Source: Membranipora membranacea (lineage: Eukaryota > Bryozoa > Gymnolaemata > Cheilostomatida > Membraniporidae). Taken from it: a DNA stretch of 64,000 bases. Under the pieces are notes generated by a model. The model had not been told where the DNA came from and searched no databases. It was given only the letters and a program-made list of their open reading frames with translations. A program made the translations under genes and the position numbers. The stretch lies in assembly GCA_914767715.1 (NCBI GenBank), contig OU612070.1:25594025-25658024 (forward strand), given 5' to 3'. Positions 63,040-64,000 of the stretch are shown here, piece after piece. The first letter of the stretch is position 1. The number at the start of each line of letters is the position of its first letter.

Positions 63040-63504
63040 CATCCCTCGTTGATTAGGCTGTCCATGCATCATCTGTCCAGCCAAGCATGTTTGAGAAGTA
63101 GTCACCAAGTCATTATTGATAATAATTATCATGTACCCATCTTTTGAAACCTAAACAAAAGAATTTACCATAATGAAAATTCAGGACATACTTTAGCAGC
63201 AGCTGTCAAATGTTCCAGAAGATTGACTCTAAAAATGCTGAGCTCATTAAACAATAAAATTAACCACATCCTTGTAATTAGACACATTGTTTAGTAATCT
63301 ACACTTATTTATAGAACCTCATTGGCTTTTCCCAGTATGAATTTAAAGTAGGACATATATATCCGCATTTAATTCTGTTGCGGTAAGTATGATCGCTTAA
63401 CCTAAGGTAATTTCCAATTGCTTTAATAGTTTCGTGATATGTGGTTGCTGTGTGCGATGTGTATTTCTTATCCTGACACTGGACATCTGCTTTCAAGTTG
63501 TGAC
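63040..63504 (-). pseudogene. Diverged GGT paralogue fragment (exons 8 and 10)
   Basis: Minus strand: after TATTAG at 63510-63505 an open stretch reads GHNLKADVQ, DKKYTSHTATTYHE, aligning with GGT exon 8 (GFNLTPSAI, DKSKISQTATTFHR). Further on, about 63160-63040, CATGCTTGGCTGGACAGATG and GATGCATGGACAGCC match exon 10 nucleotide sequence but in a broken frame. Exon 9 is not found between them. A relic of a second GGT gene, probably continuing past the right edge. Confidence 0.65.
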
Positions 63505-64000
63505 CTAATACACATACCAATGACTATGACATGACACTCAACGCATTCCCTGTCCACAGCAATTTAAGCGTGAAAACGAGTGTTTGTCATTTTAGGATGC
63601 TGTGCTCGCTTGCTCTGTTTATATAAGATTGCAATGTAAAAATGATTTCTCTCTGCAGACATAGCCTTACTTATTTCAGATTTGCCTGAGAATGGTTCAT
63701 GCAATTCTCTTGATTTTTTTTACATGTGTTACCAGAACACATGGACCACAGTCTAGGCATTTATTGGTGCTGTGAGTCAATGGATTTAGCAGATATCTGT
63801 GACATAGTGGCTAACATTTCTCTGTGAGATGAGTAAAATTAGGTACACATTAACAGATTGCCCTTAGCAAAGATTATCATGGCCCTTAGTGTGGCTTCAA
63901 TTGTTTCCTGTGACCATCAGTCATCACAGATGGACAAAAATATATGAAAGGTTGCAGAAAGGTGTTAAAAGGTCAAGAAATATATTGCCAACAGTGTGGT
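63505..64000. other. Right edge, nothing recognised
   Basis: No ORF, hairpin or repeat with supported borders. It may hold further decayed exons of the GGT paralogue, but none could be identified. Confidence 0.4.

Overview
This is eukaryotic, intron-rich, AT-rich DNA packed with repeats. It almost certainly comes from a marine invertebrate animal. A sponge is my best guess, because a bacterial-type DUF885 peptidase sits beside animal GGT and GTPBP1/2 genes among many short introns and MITE-like elements, but the taxon is an inference from style only. No operons, CRISPR arrays or rRNA genes are visible.

The window is organised around a large, imperfect inverted duplication of a gene for a secreted, apparently GPI-anchored DUF885 zinc-peptidase-like protein. 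Copy R (34408-48695, +) is complete: 13 exons with matching splice phases give 607 residues. Copy L (exon 1 at 18325, exon 5 at 63, minus strand) is its mirror image and runs off the left edge. Copy M (24890-25647, minus) is a 3' fragment and copy R2 (51383-52811, +) is a pseudogene. Fragments of a GTPBP1/GTPBP2-like translational GTPase gene are tied to this unit: one at 50096-51232 (minus), one split by a transposon at 19982-23490 (+), and one stub at 32794-32838 (minus). The unique centre of the palindrome (about 26.5-31.4 kb) carries the remains of an unrecognised spliced gene on the minus strand.

Comparing the two arms dates the mobile elements. An 11.5-kb TTAA-type DNA transposon (6144-17615) sits only in intron 1 of copy L. 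It encodes a DDE transposase (minus) and a divergently transcribed Cys-rich accessory ORF (+). A hAT-like element (37721-38646), a TTAA MITE (40383-40828) and a 30-bp perfect palindrome (37672-37701) occur only in arm R. A foldback element with roughly 415-bp terminal inverted repeats (20027-23280) is in the left half, with a stub at the same insertion site in the right arm, so it predates the duplication. Its interior holds a LINE relic.

To the right, a complete gamma-glutamyltransferase gene of 12 exons (60329 down to 53772, minus; 641 residues) contains a duplicated, dead copy of its exon 4 and a minisatellite grown from that exon's 3' end and donor. Diverged GGT exons 8 and 10 reappear at 63.0-63.5 kb. 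DUF885 and GGT products would both act at the outer cell surface: a predicted GPI-anchored metallopeptidase-like protein and a type II membrane glutathione hydrolase. A shared role in extracellular peptide or glutathione breakdown is only a suggestion. All family assignments are by eye; no database search was possible.
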